13,141 bases of DNA from an uncultured Actinomyces sp. (GTDB lineage Bacteria > Actinomycetota > Actinomycetes > Actinomycetales > Actinomycetaceae): positions 1-13,141 of the forward strand of contig USPB01000032.1 of assembly GCA_900556405.1 (NCBI GenBank), given 5' to 3'. Under the pieces are notes generated by a model that saw nothing but the letters and a program-made list of their open reading frames with translations, was not told where the DNA came from and made no database searches. The translations under genes and the position numbers were made by a program. Numbering within the stretch: position 1 is the stretch's first letter; each line of letters opens with the position of its first letter. Shown in pieces: positions 1 to 5,679 of the stretch.

Positions 1-395
1 CGCAGATGCCCGAGGTCGGCGAGCGCTTCGTCGGCACGGTCGTCAAGACCACGTCGTTCGGTGCCTTCGTGTCGCTGACCCCCGGTAAGGACGGCCTCCT
101 GCACATCTCGCAGGTGCGTCGCCTCGTGGGCGGCAAGCGCATCGACTCGGTGGACGACGTCCTGCAGGTCGGCCAGCAGGTCGAGGTTGAGATCGCTGAG
201 ATCGGCGACCGTGGCAAGCTGAGCCTGCACGCCGTCATCGACGGCGAGGTCGGTGAGCTTGAGGCCCCCGAGGGTGAGCAGGCCGAGCAGCGTCGTGAGC
301 GTCGTGATCGCTCCGAGCGTCGCGAGCGTCGCCCCCGCACCCGCACCCGTCGTCGCCGTGACGACGAGCGTGAAGAGGGCGCTTCCGAGGAGTGA
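1..395 (+). CDS. pnp: Polynucleotide phosphorylase, C-terminal end (partial, 5' end outside window)
   Basis: PNPase is the phosphorolytic 3'-5' exoribonuclease of mRNA decay. Only its C-terminal end is present, and the reading frame enters from the left edge. The first 80 or so visible residues form an S1 RNA-binding domain of PNPase type: VGERFVGTVVKTTSFGAFV, then GKDGLLHISQVRRL and VEVEIAEIGDRGKLSLHAV. The LHIS and GKLSLHAV segments are typical of actinobacterial PNPase (M. tuberculosis GpsI). The rest, from about base 255, is a low-complexity tail, first Glu-rich, then Arg-rich, then acidic, ending at TGA 393-395. Tails of this kind vary between actinobacteria and may add RNA or protein contacts; that role is inference. 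A strong terminator follows, so this is the end of its transcript. The catalytic RNase PH-like domains and KH domain are upstream of the window. Confidence 0.95.
   Translation, partial: QMPEVGERFVGTVVKTTSFGAFVSLTPGKDGLLHISQVRRLVGGKRIDSVDDVLQVGQQVEVEIAEIGDRGKLSLHAVIDGEVGELEAPEGEQAEQRRERRDRSERRERRPRTRTRRRRDDEREEGASEE
289..360 (+). repeat. Arg-codon-rich low-complexity tract in the pnp tail
   Basis: The DNA here is built from imperfect repeats of a GAGCGTCGT / GAGCGTCGC-like unit, encoding runs such as RRERRDRSERRERR followed by PRTRTRRRR. It is the basic tail of PNPase. Imperfect short repeats like these can change length by slippage, so the tail length may differ between strains. Confidence 0.6.
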
Positions 396-417
396 GTAGC
401 TCCCGCTAGCTGAATCG

Positions 418-467
418 GACCGGTGGTCGGGATGGGGCGTGTGCTCCTCCCGGCCACCGGCCTTTTT
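418..467 (+). terminator. Rho-independent terminator downstream of pnp
   Basis: Arm 418-432 (GACCGGTGGTCGGGA) pairs with arm 448-462 (TCCCGGCCACCGGCC) over 15 positions, with one A/C mismatch and one G-T wobble. The loop is 15 bases and a five-T run follows at 463-467. It lies 22 bases after the pnp stop codon and separates pnp from the M16 peptidase. Confidence 0.88.
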
Positions 468-472
468 GCGGC

Positions 473-478
473 TACACT
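473..478 (+). promoter_or_regulatory. Possible -10 element for the M16 peptidase gene
   Basis: TACACT fits the actinobacterial -10 pattern TANNNT. It lies directly after the pnp terminator and about 50 bases before the peptidase start codon, where a new promoter would be expected. No convincing -35 box is visible at 16-19 bases upstream, so this rests on the -10 and position only. Confidence 0.3.
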
Positions 479-527
479 GTGAACGTTTCGTGCCTAGTCC
501 CGATCAACGGGATGCAAGAGGAGAAGT

Positions 528-1832
528 ATGACCCCCAAGCCACTGCCGCTCGACGAGGCGCGCCTGTCTATCGAGGACGGCGACACCCGCATTGAACGCA
601 CGATCCTGGGAGCTGGGACGCGCGTTCTCACCCAGATGATCCCGGCGACGAAGAGCGCGGGAGTCTCTCTGTGGGTACCCGTGGGCTCGCGCGACGAGGG
701 GCCTCGTACGGCCGGGTCGACCCACTTCCTGGAGCACCTCCTGTTTAAAGGAACAAACAAGCGTTCTGCCCTCGATATCGCTGTCGCCTTCGATAGCGTG
801 GGCGGCGAATCAAACGCGGAGACGGCGCGCGAGCACACGGCATACTGGGCGCGCGTGCGAGATGCTGACCTCGACATGGCGATCGAGACGCTGGGCGACA
901 TGGTCACTGACTCTCGCCTGGATGAGGATGACTTTTCGATGGAGCGCGGCGTCATCCTGGACGAACTGGCGATGGGGGAGGATTCGCCGACCGACACGGT
1001 CCACGATGCCTTCCAGCTGGCCGTCCATGGCGACCGTCCGATCGGGCGCCCGGTGGGTGGTACGGCCCAGGCGATCCGCGAGGTCGAGCGCGCAGACGTG
1101 TGGGAGCACTACCAGGCTCACTACGGCCCCTCGTCCCTCATTGTGGCCGCCGCAGGTAACGTCGACCATGAATCAGTGTGCGAGCGCGTGCAGGCCGCCC
1201 TGGATGGATCGCCCTGGGATGGGCGCAGTGCGGCCTCGCCCCGGCCTCGTCGATCGACGAGCCCGAGCCCGATTGCCGAACATGACAAGGACATCACCCG
1301 CCGACGCGACGTCACCCAGGCGCACGTCATCATCGGGTGCGAGGGCCTGTCGGCGACGGACCCGGCGGGCCCGACCATGAGCGTCCTGCTGTCGGTCCTG
1401 GGTGGATCCATGTCGTCGCGCCTCTTCCAGGAGGTGCGTGAAAAGCGCGGCCTGGCCTACACGACCTACGCCTTCGACGTCGCCTACTCCGACACGGGCA
1501 CCTTCGGCATGTATGCGGGCTGCAGCCCCGACAAGGTCGACGAGGTCGAGGCCATCATGCGCGCACAGCTGGAGGAGTTGGCAGCCGAGGGCCCGACCGG
1601 GGAGGAGATGACACGCGTGCGCGGACAGGTACGTGGCGGTGTCGTCCTGGGGTTGGAAGACAACTGGTCGCGCATGATGCGCCTGGGCCGCTCGGAGATC
1701 ATCGGACGTTACCGTCCTATCGACGAGTCCCTCGCCGAGTTCGACGCGGTGGAAGCCGCCGACGTGCGTGCACTGGCTGCGTCCCTTGTGACCAAGCTGG
1801 ATTGCCGGGCGCTCGTCCTGCCTGCCAAGTAA
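528..1832 (+). CDS. pepR: M16B family zinc metallopeptidase (PepR-like)
   Basis: A 434-residue member of the pitrilysin/mitochondrial processing peptidase-like M16 family, close in length and position to M. tuberculosis Rv2782c (PepR), which also follows the PNPase gene. The inverted zinc motif HxxEH is HFLEH at residues 66-70 (His66, catalytic Glu69, His70). The third ligand is probably Glu146 in ERGVILDELAMGED, 76 residues on, the spacing known for this family. The C-terminal half carries the conserved RGLAY at 307-311 and a following DTGTF. No signal peptide is seen, so it is probably cytoplasmic; its substrates are unknown. The ATG at 528 is preceded by AGGAGAAG ending one base before it, with GGAG at 520-523. 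The pnp terminator upstream indicates separate transcription. Confidence 0.93.
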   Translation: MTPKPLPLDEARLSIEDGDTRIERTILGAGTRVLTQMIPATKSAGVSLWVPVGSRDEGPRTAGSTHFLEHLLFKGTNKRSALDIAVAFDSVGGESNAETAREHTAYWARVRDADLDMAIETLGDMVTDSRLDEDDFSMERGVILDELAMGEDSPTDTVHDAFQLAVHGDRPIGRPVGGTAQAIREVERADVWEHYQAHYGPSSLIVAAAGNVDHESVCERVQAALDGSPWDGRSAASPRPRRSTSPSPIAEHDKDITRRRDVTQAHVIIGCEGLSATDPAGPTMSVLLSVLGGSMSSRLFQEVREKRGLAYTTYAFDVAYSDTGTFGMYAGCSPDKVDEVEAIMRAQLEELAAEGPTGEEMTRVRGQVRGGVVLGLEDNWSRMMRLGRSEIIGRYRPIDESLAEFDAVEAADVRALAASLVTKLDCRALVLPAK

Positions 1833-1837
1833 GAAAC

Positions 1838-1887
1838 GGGGGAGTGAGAAACCCCCTGTCCATCCGCGTGAGCCCTCGCTGACGCGG
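1838..1887 (+). promoter_or_regulatory. Two tandem hairpins between the M16 peptidase gene and dapB
   Basis: Hairpin one is GGGGG 1838-1842 against CCCCC 1852-1856 with a 9-base loop. Hairpin two is CCGCGTGAGC 1864-1873 against GCTGACGCGG 1878-1887, 9 of 10 pairs around a CCTC tetraloop. Neither is followed by a T run, so they are not typical intrinsic terminators. They could attenuate or stabilise the transcript, or hold part of a dapB promoter: TACTCT at 1891-1896 is a possible -10. Function is not established from sequence. Confidence 0.4.
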
Positions 1888-1918
1888 GAATACTCTGAAG
1901 ACAACACATAACCGTATG

Positions 1919-1924
1919 AAGGAG
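1919..1924 (+). promoter_or_regulatory. Shine-Dalgarno that fixes the dapB start
   Basis: AAGGAG lies 6 bases before ATG 1931. An in-frame ATG at 1916 overlaps this site and has no site of its own, so 1931 is the start. Confidence 0.8.
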
Positions 1925-1930
1925 AGCGCA

Positions 1931-2671
1931 ATGATTCGCGTGGCAGTGACCGGAGCCAAGGGCCGTATGGGCTCGACTGTTGTCCAGGCGGTGACGGGCG
2001 CCCCGGATATGGAGGTTGTTGCGCTTTTCGACGCGGGAGATCAGATCACGGCCGAGAGTGTGAACGGCGCGCAGGTGGCCGTTGACTTCTCGATTCCCAG
2101 CGTCACCGAGTCCAACGTGCACGCCCTCCTCGACGCGGGCGTGGACGTCGTCGTGGGCACGACCGGCTGGACGGATGAGTCCTACGCGCGCGTGCGCGAG
2201 CATGCCGAGGCCGCGGGGCGCGCCGTCCTGATCGCCCCGAACTTTGCGATGGGTGCGGTCCTGGCCATGAAGTTCGCAGCCATGGCTGCCCCGTACTTCG
2301 AGTCCGCTGAAGTCATCGAGATGCATCACCCCGCCAAGGTGGACGCCCCCTCGGGCACCGCCGTGGCGACCGCGCGCGGCATCGCGAAGGCCCGCGCCGA
2401 GGCCGGACTGGGGCAGATGCCCGACGCGACGCAGACCGATGAGCTGGGCAGCCGCGGAGGCCGAGTCGACGGGGTTCCGGTCCACGCCGTGCGCCTGCGT
2501 GGCCTGACCGCCTCGGAGGAGATCCTCCTGGGCAACGCGGGCGAACAGCTGGTCATTCGCACGGATTCCTTTGATCGCGTGTCCTTCATGCCCGGCGTCC
2601 TCCTGGGCGTGCGCCGCGTGATCGGCCGCACGGGCCTGACGATCGGCCTCGATCAGGTGATGGGCCTGTGA
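1931..2671 (+). CDS. dapB: 4-hydroxy-tetrahydrodipicolinate reductase
   Basis: DapB reduces the DapA product to tetrahydrodipicolinate with NAD(P)H, in the diaminopimelate/lysine pathway of the cytoplasm. The 246-residue length matches the family. The N-terminal Rossmann motif is GAKGRMG at residues 8-14, followed by VGTTGW at 75-80. The catalytic signature EMHHPAKVDAPSGTA spans residues 130-144, with His132, His133 and Lys136 at the same positions as in the M. tuberculosis enzyme. The C-terminal FMPGVLLGVRRV is also typical. The start at 1931 is chosen from the AAGGAG site and because the protein then begins MIRVAVTGAKGRMG. The acetyltransferase start codon overlaps its stop, and dapA follows about 640 bases on. 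No key residue is missing. Confidence 0.97.
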   Translation: MIRVAVTGAKGRMGSTVVQAVTGAPDMEVVALFDAGDQITAESVNGAQVAVDFSIPSVTESNVHALLDAGVDVVVGTTGWTDESYARVREHAEAAGRAVLIAPNFAMGAVLAMKFAAMAAPYFESAEVIEMHHPAKVDAPSGTAVATARGIAKARAEAGLGQMPDATQTDELGSRGGRVDGVPVHAVRLRGLTASEEILLGNAGEQLVIRTDSFDRVSFMPGVLLGVRRVIGRTGLTIGLDQVMGL

Positions 2672-3210
2672 GCTCGCCCGTCGGCCCCGACCGCTCCGTT
2701 CGCCCCGCTCAGGGCGGCGACGCGCGCGCGATTGCCCGCCTGCAGGCCGAGGCCTGGCGCTCACTCATGGGGCAGGCGGCCCTCGACGCCCAGGGCATTA
2801 CGGAAGAGGCCCTCGCCGCCCAGTGGGAGGCAACGCTGGCCTCTCCGCGGCCCGCGGGTACTGCCCTCCTCGTCGCCCTCCACGGCAATACCGTTGTCGG
2901 TTTCGCATTCGCGGGCCCCGACGAGGCCGGGGCCGCCTCGGCTGACTGCGCTGAGCCGGGCGAGCGTGCGGTGGCCGCGACGCAGGTGTACGAGCTGACG
3001 GTGGAGAAGAACTTCCGTCGGTCGGGCCATGCGTCGCGCCTGCTGGCGGCTGTCGCTGACGTGACGAGTGGGCAGCTGCGCGTGTGGGTGGGGGTCGACG
3101 ACGAGGAACGTCAGCGTTTTTACACGTCGGCGGGTTTTGAGCCTTCCGGTGCGGTGCGCGTGCTGGGCGATGGGCCGACGCAGCACATGTGGTGGGCGGA
3201 TCGCGACTAA
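2668..3210 (+). CDS. GNAT family N-acetyltransferase
   Basis: A 180-residue protein with the Gcn5-related acetyltransferase fold. The acetyl-CoA pyrophosphate-binding motif is RRSGHA at residues 117-122 (family pattern Q/R-x-x-G-x-G/A), in the context YELTVEKNFRRSGHASRLL. The later RFYTSAGFEPSG at 150-161 is the usual GNAT 'FY...GF' segment. Residues 80-105 form an Ala/Gly-rich insertion between strands. The GTG start at 2668 overlaps the dapB stop as GTGA, so translation is probably coupled to dapB. The substrate cannot be told from sequence: it could be a small molecule, an amino group of a protein or an antibiotic. A link to the lysine pathway is suggested only by position. Confidence 0.85.
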   Translation: MSSPVGPDRSVRPAQGGDARAIARLQAEAWRSLMGQAALDAQGITEEALAAQWEATLASPRPAGTALLVALHGNTVVGFAFAGPDEAGAASADCAEPGERAVAATQVYELTVEKNFRRSGHASRLLAAVADVTSGQLRVWVGVDDEERQRFYTSAGFEPSGAVRVLGDGPTQHMWWADRD

Positions 3211-3302
3211 GGGCCCACGGCGTGAGCGATCCTGCGCGGGCGGGTGGCGGTGCTGTCTGTCCACGTCGGGGCCGGTCGCTCCCATCGGTGGGGAGGCATG
3301 CG

Positions 3303-3316
3303 TATCATGGAGCGCA
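3303..3316 (+). promoter_or_regulatory. Probable -10 element and transcription start giving a leaderless dapA mRNA
   Basis: TATCAT at 3303-3308 fits TANNNT and ends 7 bases before A3316, the first base of the preferred dapA ATG. This is the spacing seen in actinobacterial leaderless transcripts. A GGAG at 3309-3312 is only 3 bases from the ATG, too close for an ordinary ribosome site. No clear -35 box is present. Confidence 0.5.
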
Positions 3317-4212
3317 TGAGTAACATTCCTCCCCGCCGCTTCGGTTCCCTCGCAGCCGCCATGGTCACGCCGATGACCGCCACCGGTGAGATTGATCTGC
3401 CATCCGCGCAGCGCCTGGCGATCAAGCTGGTCGACGAGGGATGTGACACGATCCTGCTGTCCGGCACGACGGGTGAGTCACCGACGACTCACCAGCCGGA
3501 GAAGAATGATTTGACGGACGCCGTCCGTGAGGCGGTGGGGGATCGCGCGTTCATCCTGTGTGGCGCGTGTTCGAATGACACTGCGCACGCGGTGCGTATC
3601 GGCGAGGGTGCCCAGGAGCACGGAGCGGATGGTCTGCTCATCGTGTCCCCGTACTACAATCGTCCTTCCCAGGAGGGCCTGCGTGCGCACGTGCGCGCCG
3701 TGACGGATGCGACCGATCTGCCGGTCATGCTCTATGACATTCCGGGTCGTACGGGCATCGCGTTTTCTGATTCGACACTGGACATCCTCGCCCAGCATCC
3801 GCGCATCTTGGGCGTCAAGGATGCTACGGGTGACGTGGAGACCGGTGTGGAGCGCATGCACCGCACGGGTCTGGAGTACTACTCGGGTGACGACGGCCTG
3901 AACTTCGCGTGGATGACGGGTGGCGCCTCGGGCTTCATTTCGGTGGTGACGCACGTGGCCTCGGCCCACTACCGCCGTATGATCGAGCTGCTCGATTCCG
4001 ATCAGGTGTGGGAGGCTCGCGAGCTGTCGTATTCGCTGCGTCCCCTTGTACACGCCATTATGGGTGGTGGCCAGGGGGCGGTCATGGCGAAGTACGCGCT
4101 GTGGCTCCAGGGCGTCATCGATAGCCCGGCCGTGCGCCTGCCGATGGTTGGAATCAGCGATGATGAGGTGTCTGCGCTGCGCCGTGCCCTGTGTGCCGCT
4201 GGCCTGCTCTGA
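3316..4212 (+). CDS. dapA: 4-hydroxy-tetrahydrodipicolinate synthase
   Basis: DapA condenses pyruvate with aspartate semialdehyde, the first committed step to diaminopimelate and lysine. The 298-residue (beta/alpha)8-barrel protein carries GTTGESPTT at residues 50-58 with Thr51/Thr52, SPYYNRPSQEG at 111-121, LYDIPGRTG at 139-147 with Tyr140 and Arg145, and the Schiff-base lysine Lys168 in GVKDATGD. All active-site groups are present. The reading frame stays open to ATG 3298 and upstream. I chose ATG 3316 because the protein then begins MSNIPPRRFGSLAAAMVTP, like other actinobacterial DapA, and because of the -10 at 3303-3308. ATG 3307, with GGGAGG at 3291-3296, is the alternative and would add three residues. 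A hairpin terminator follows. Confidence 0.97.
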   Translation: MSNIPPRRFGSLAAAMVTPMTATGEIDLPSAQRLAIKLVDEGCDTILLSGTTGESPTTHQPEKNDLTDAVREAVGDRAFILCGACSNDTAHAVRIGEGAQEHGADGLLIVSPYYNRPSQEGLRAHVRAVTDATDLPVMLYDIPGRTGIAFSDSTLDILAQHPRILGVKDATGDVETGVERMHRTGLEYYSGDDGLNFAWMTGGASGFISVVTHVASAHYRRMIELLDSDQVWEARELSYSLRPLVHAIMGGGQGAVMAKYALWLQGVIDSPAVRLPMVGISDDEVSALRRALCAAGLL

Positions 4213-4218
4213 ACCGTG

Positions 4219-4260
4219 CGCCCCCGTCGATGATCCGGCGGGGGTGACGTGTCTCTTCTT
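4219..4260 (+). terminator. Probable rho-independent terminator after dapA
   Basis: CCCCCGTCG 4221-4229 pairs with CGGCGGGGG 4236-4244 (9 pairs, one T-G wobble) around a 6-base loop. It is followed a few bases on by a pyrimidine tract, GTCTCTTCTT at 4251-4260. The stem is strong but the T run is broken and displaced. It starts 7 bases after the dapA stop and separates dapA from the next operon. Confidence 0.65.
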
Positions 4261-4287
4261 GGCATATGAAGGAAGGGATAGCGATCG

Positions 4288-4317
4288 TTGACGGTGCCTG
4301 AAATGAAGGTTTAATAT
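4288..4317 (+). promoter_or_regulatory. Sigma-70-type promoter of the DUF4418/ABC operon
   Basis: TTGACG at 4288-4293 is a 5/6 match to the -35 consensus and TAATAT at 4312-4317 a 5/6 match to the -10, with an 18-base spacer. The surrounding sequence is clearly AT-richer than the rest of the window. The transcript should start near 4324, leaving a leader of roughly 40 bases. This is the best-formed promoter in the window. Confidence 0.75.
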
Positions 4318-4322
4318 ACCTT
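4306..4322 (+). promoter_or_regulatory. Near-palindromic operator over the -10, DtxR/IdeR-box-like
   Basis: AAGGTTTAATATACCTT is a 17-base near-perfect inverted repeat (7 of 8 pairs) that contains the -10 hexamer TAATAT. Binding here would block RNA polymerase, so a repressor site is likely. The half-sites AGGT and ACCT, with flanking T/A, resemble the outer parts of the DtxR/IdeR consensus TTAGGTTAGCCTAACCTAA. The middle does not match, so another metalloregulator of that family or an unrelated repressor is possible. Confidence 0.55.
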
Positions 4323-4353
4323 AGTAAAGTTCGCCAATACTGACTATGTCTGC

Positions 4354-4358
4354 AAGGA
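4354..4358 (+). promoter_or_regulatory. Shine-Dalgarno favouring the GTG start of the DUF4418 gene
   Basis: AAGGA lies 9 bases before GTG 4368 but directly abuts the in-frame ATG at 4359, which therefore has no usable spacing. This favours 4368. Confidence 0.5.
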
Positions 4359-4367
4359 ATGGATGTC

Positions 4368-4784
4368 GTGGCAAAGAAGGACGTTATCATCCCCCTGGTT
4401 CCTGCCGCCCTCAGTGCGCTGCTGCTCGCCGGAGGGGTGACCGTCTTTTCTGCGTGTGAGCCCAAGCCTGACGGCACGTGGATGCACTGTCATCAGTGCC
4501 AGAACATGGTGGCCGGCAGCGCAGTTGGCCTCATCGCGCTCTACGGCGCCTCAGCCCTCGTCAAGAACAAGCCCGTCCGTCTGGCCCTGCTCGCGCTCGC
4601 GGTGATCGCCAGCGTCGTCGTTTTCTTTATTCCCGGCGGCATCTGCCCGCTGTGCATGATGAAGACGATGCGCTGCCACACGGTTTTCCAGCCTTTTGTG
4701 CGCATCATGAGCGTCCTGGTCGCCGGCAGTGGCATTGGGGCGCTGGTCGCGTTCGTCAAGAAGGACAAGAAGATCTCGGCCTGA
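4368..4784 (+). CDS. DUF4418 family four-helix membrane protein with extracytoplasmic Cys motifs
   Basis: A 138-residue integral membrane protein of the DUF4418 family, recognised from the DGTWMHCHQC and CPLCMMKTMRCH segments. Four hydrophobic helices lie at about residues 6-28, 46-66, 72-91 and 114-131 (numbered from GTG 4368). Lys/Arg residues at the N-terminus, between helices 2 and 3, and at the C-terminus place both ends inside. The two loops containing Cys30, Cys41, Cys44 (C-x2-C) and Cys93, Cys96 (C-x2-C), Cys103-His104 should then face outside. His40 and His42 flank the first pair. The family has no assigned function known to me; metal binding or thiol chemistry is inference. It is the first gene of an operon with an ABC transporter. 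ATG 4359 is the alternative start, adding three residues. Confidence 0.85.
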   Translation: MAKKDVIIPLVPAALSALLLAGGVTVFSACEPKPDGTWMHCHQCQNMVAGSAVGLIALYGASALVKNKPVRLALLALAVIASVVVFFIPGGICPLCMMKTMRCHTVFQPFVRIMSVLVAGSGIGALVAFVKKDKKISA

Positions 4785-4815
4785 TGGATACGCCCAGATG
4801 GGAGACAATGACGGC

Positions 4816-5679
4816 GTGAGGGCCCTCTTTCGTTCGACAACCGTGCGCATTAGCGCGGTTCTCCTTGTGCTCTCTCTTGCTATCGCTTCGGCGGTCGTCG
4901 TGCGCAACGCGATGCGCTACCGTCAGGCCGTCGCCCTCGACGAGGCCGGGGACGCCCAGGGCGCCTACGAGATCTTCCATTCGTTGGGACGCTACAGCGA
5001 TGCTGCGCAGCGCGCGCAGGCCCTCGTTGATGCCGATCCGGCGCTGCCGTACCGCCGCGTGTCCAAAGGCGACACGATCGAGTTTGGCTCCTACGAGCAG
5101 GATGGCGATACGTCCAATGGGGCCGAGCCGATTCGGTGGATTGTTCTCGATGAGATCGATGGCCAGCTCCTGCTGCTGAGCGCGGATGTCCTTGAGGCTC
5201 GCCAGTATCACCACGTGCCCTTCGAGGACGTCACATGGGAAAACTCCGATCTGCGCGCGTGGATGAACGGGGACTTTTACGAGGCAGCGTTTACCCCCGT
5301 TCAGCGTGGCCTCATCGAGACGGTGCACAACGAGAACGTGGATCAGTCCATCACCGGTGCCAGCGGCGGTGCGCCGACCGATGACCGTGTCTTCGCGCTG
5401 AGCGAGACCGAGAGCGTCATTTATTTGAACACCCCGGCGGCGCGCAGCGATATCGGTGCTGCCCCCGTCACCGAGCACGCCGCCGACGGGCCCTTGAGCG
5501 TGTCCGAGGACGGGACCGCCGACTGGTGGCTGCGCTCTCCCGGAACCTACGGGTTCGCCACGCAATTCGTCGATGCCTCGGGAACGCCGTCGCTCAGCGG
5601 GGCAAACGTCGATCTGCAGTACGGGGTTCGCCCCGCCCTCTGGATCGATGTTGCGGGGACCGGCGAGGGGACCCGATGA
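4816..5679 (+). CDS. Membrane-anchored extracytoplasmic DUF6273 domain protein with TPR-like segment
   Basis: A 287-residue protein. Residues 12-29 form one hydrophobic helix, an uncleaved signal anchor with no lipobox Cys. Residues 36-72 resemble a TPR-like unit (LDEAGDAQGAYEIFHSLGRY, then SDAAQRA). Residues 85-280 match the DUF6273 pattern: IEFGSYEQD, RWIVLDE, VTWENSDLRAWMN at 139-151, a central ALSETE, WWLRSPG at 237-243 and the closing GVRPALWI at 270-277. The function of DUF6273 is not established, and the protein contains no Cys. It ends as ATGA with permease 1, so it belongs to the ABC operon and may be its extracytoplasmic partner (inference). The start is uncertain. GTG 4816 has GGGAG 11 bases upstream, and in-frame ATG 4798 is the alternative. 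Confidence 0.8.
   Translation: MRALFRSTTVRISAVLLVLSLAIASAVVVRNAMRYRQAVALDEAGDAQGAYEIFHSLGRYSDAAQRAQALVDADPALPYRRVSKGDTIEFGSYEQDGDTSNGAEPIRWIVLDEIDGQLLLLSADVLEARQYHHVPFEDVTWENSDLRAWMNGDFYEAAFTPVQRGLIETVHNENVDQSITGASGGAPTDDRVFALSETESVIYLNTPAARSDIGAAPVTEHAADGPLSVSEDGTADWWLRSPGTYGFATQFVDASGTPSLSGANVDLQYGVRPALWIDVAGTGEGTR

Noticed and set aside
1916..1930. In-frame ATG 15 bases before the dapB start
   Set aside because: It overlaps the AAGGAG ribosome site of ATG 1931 and has none itself; homologous DapB proteins begin at the later Met.
4266..4301. Possible 11-codon ORF (MKEGIAIVDGA) in the dapA-DUF4418 gap, looked at as a leader peptide
   Set aside because: No ribosome site precedes it, and it lies upstream of the predicted transcription start of the operon near 4324.
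5526..5675. Upstream extension of the permease 1 frame
   Set aside because: It overlaps the conserved WWLRSPG...GVRPALWI end of the DUF6273 gene in another frame. The MacB helix 1 and the GAGGGG site fit the ATG at 5676.
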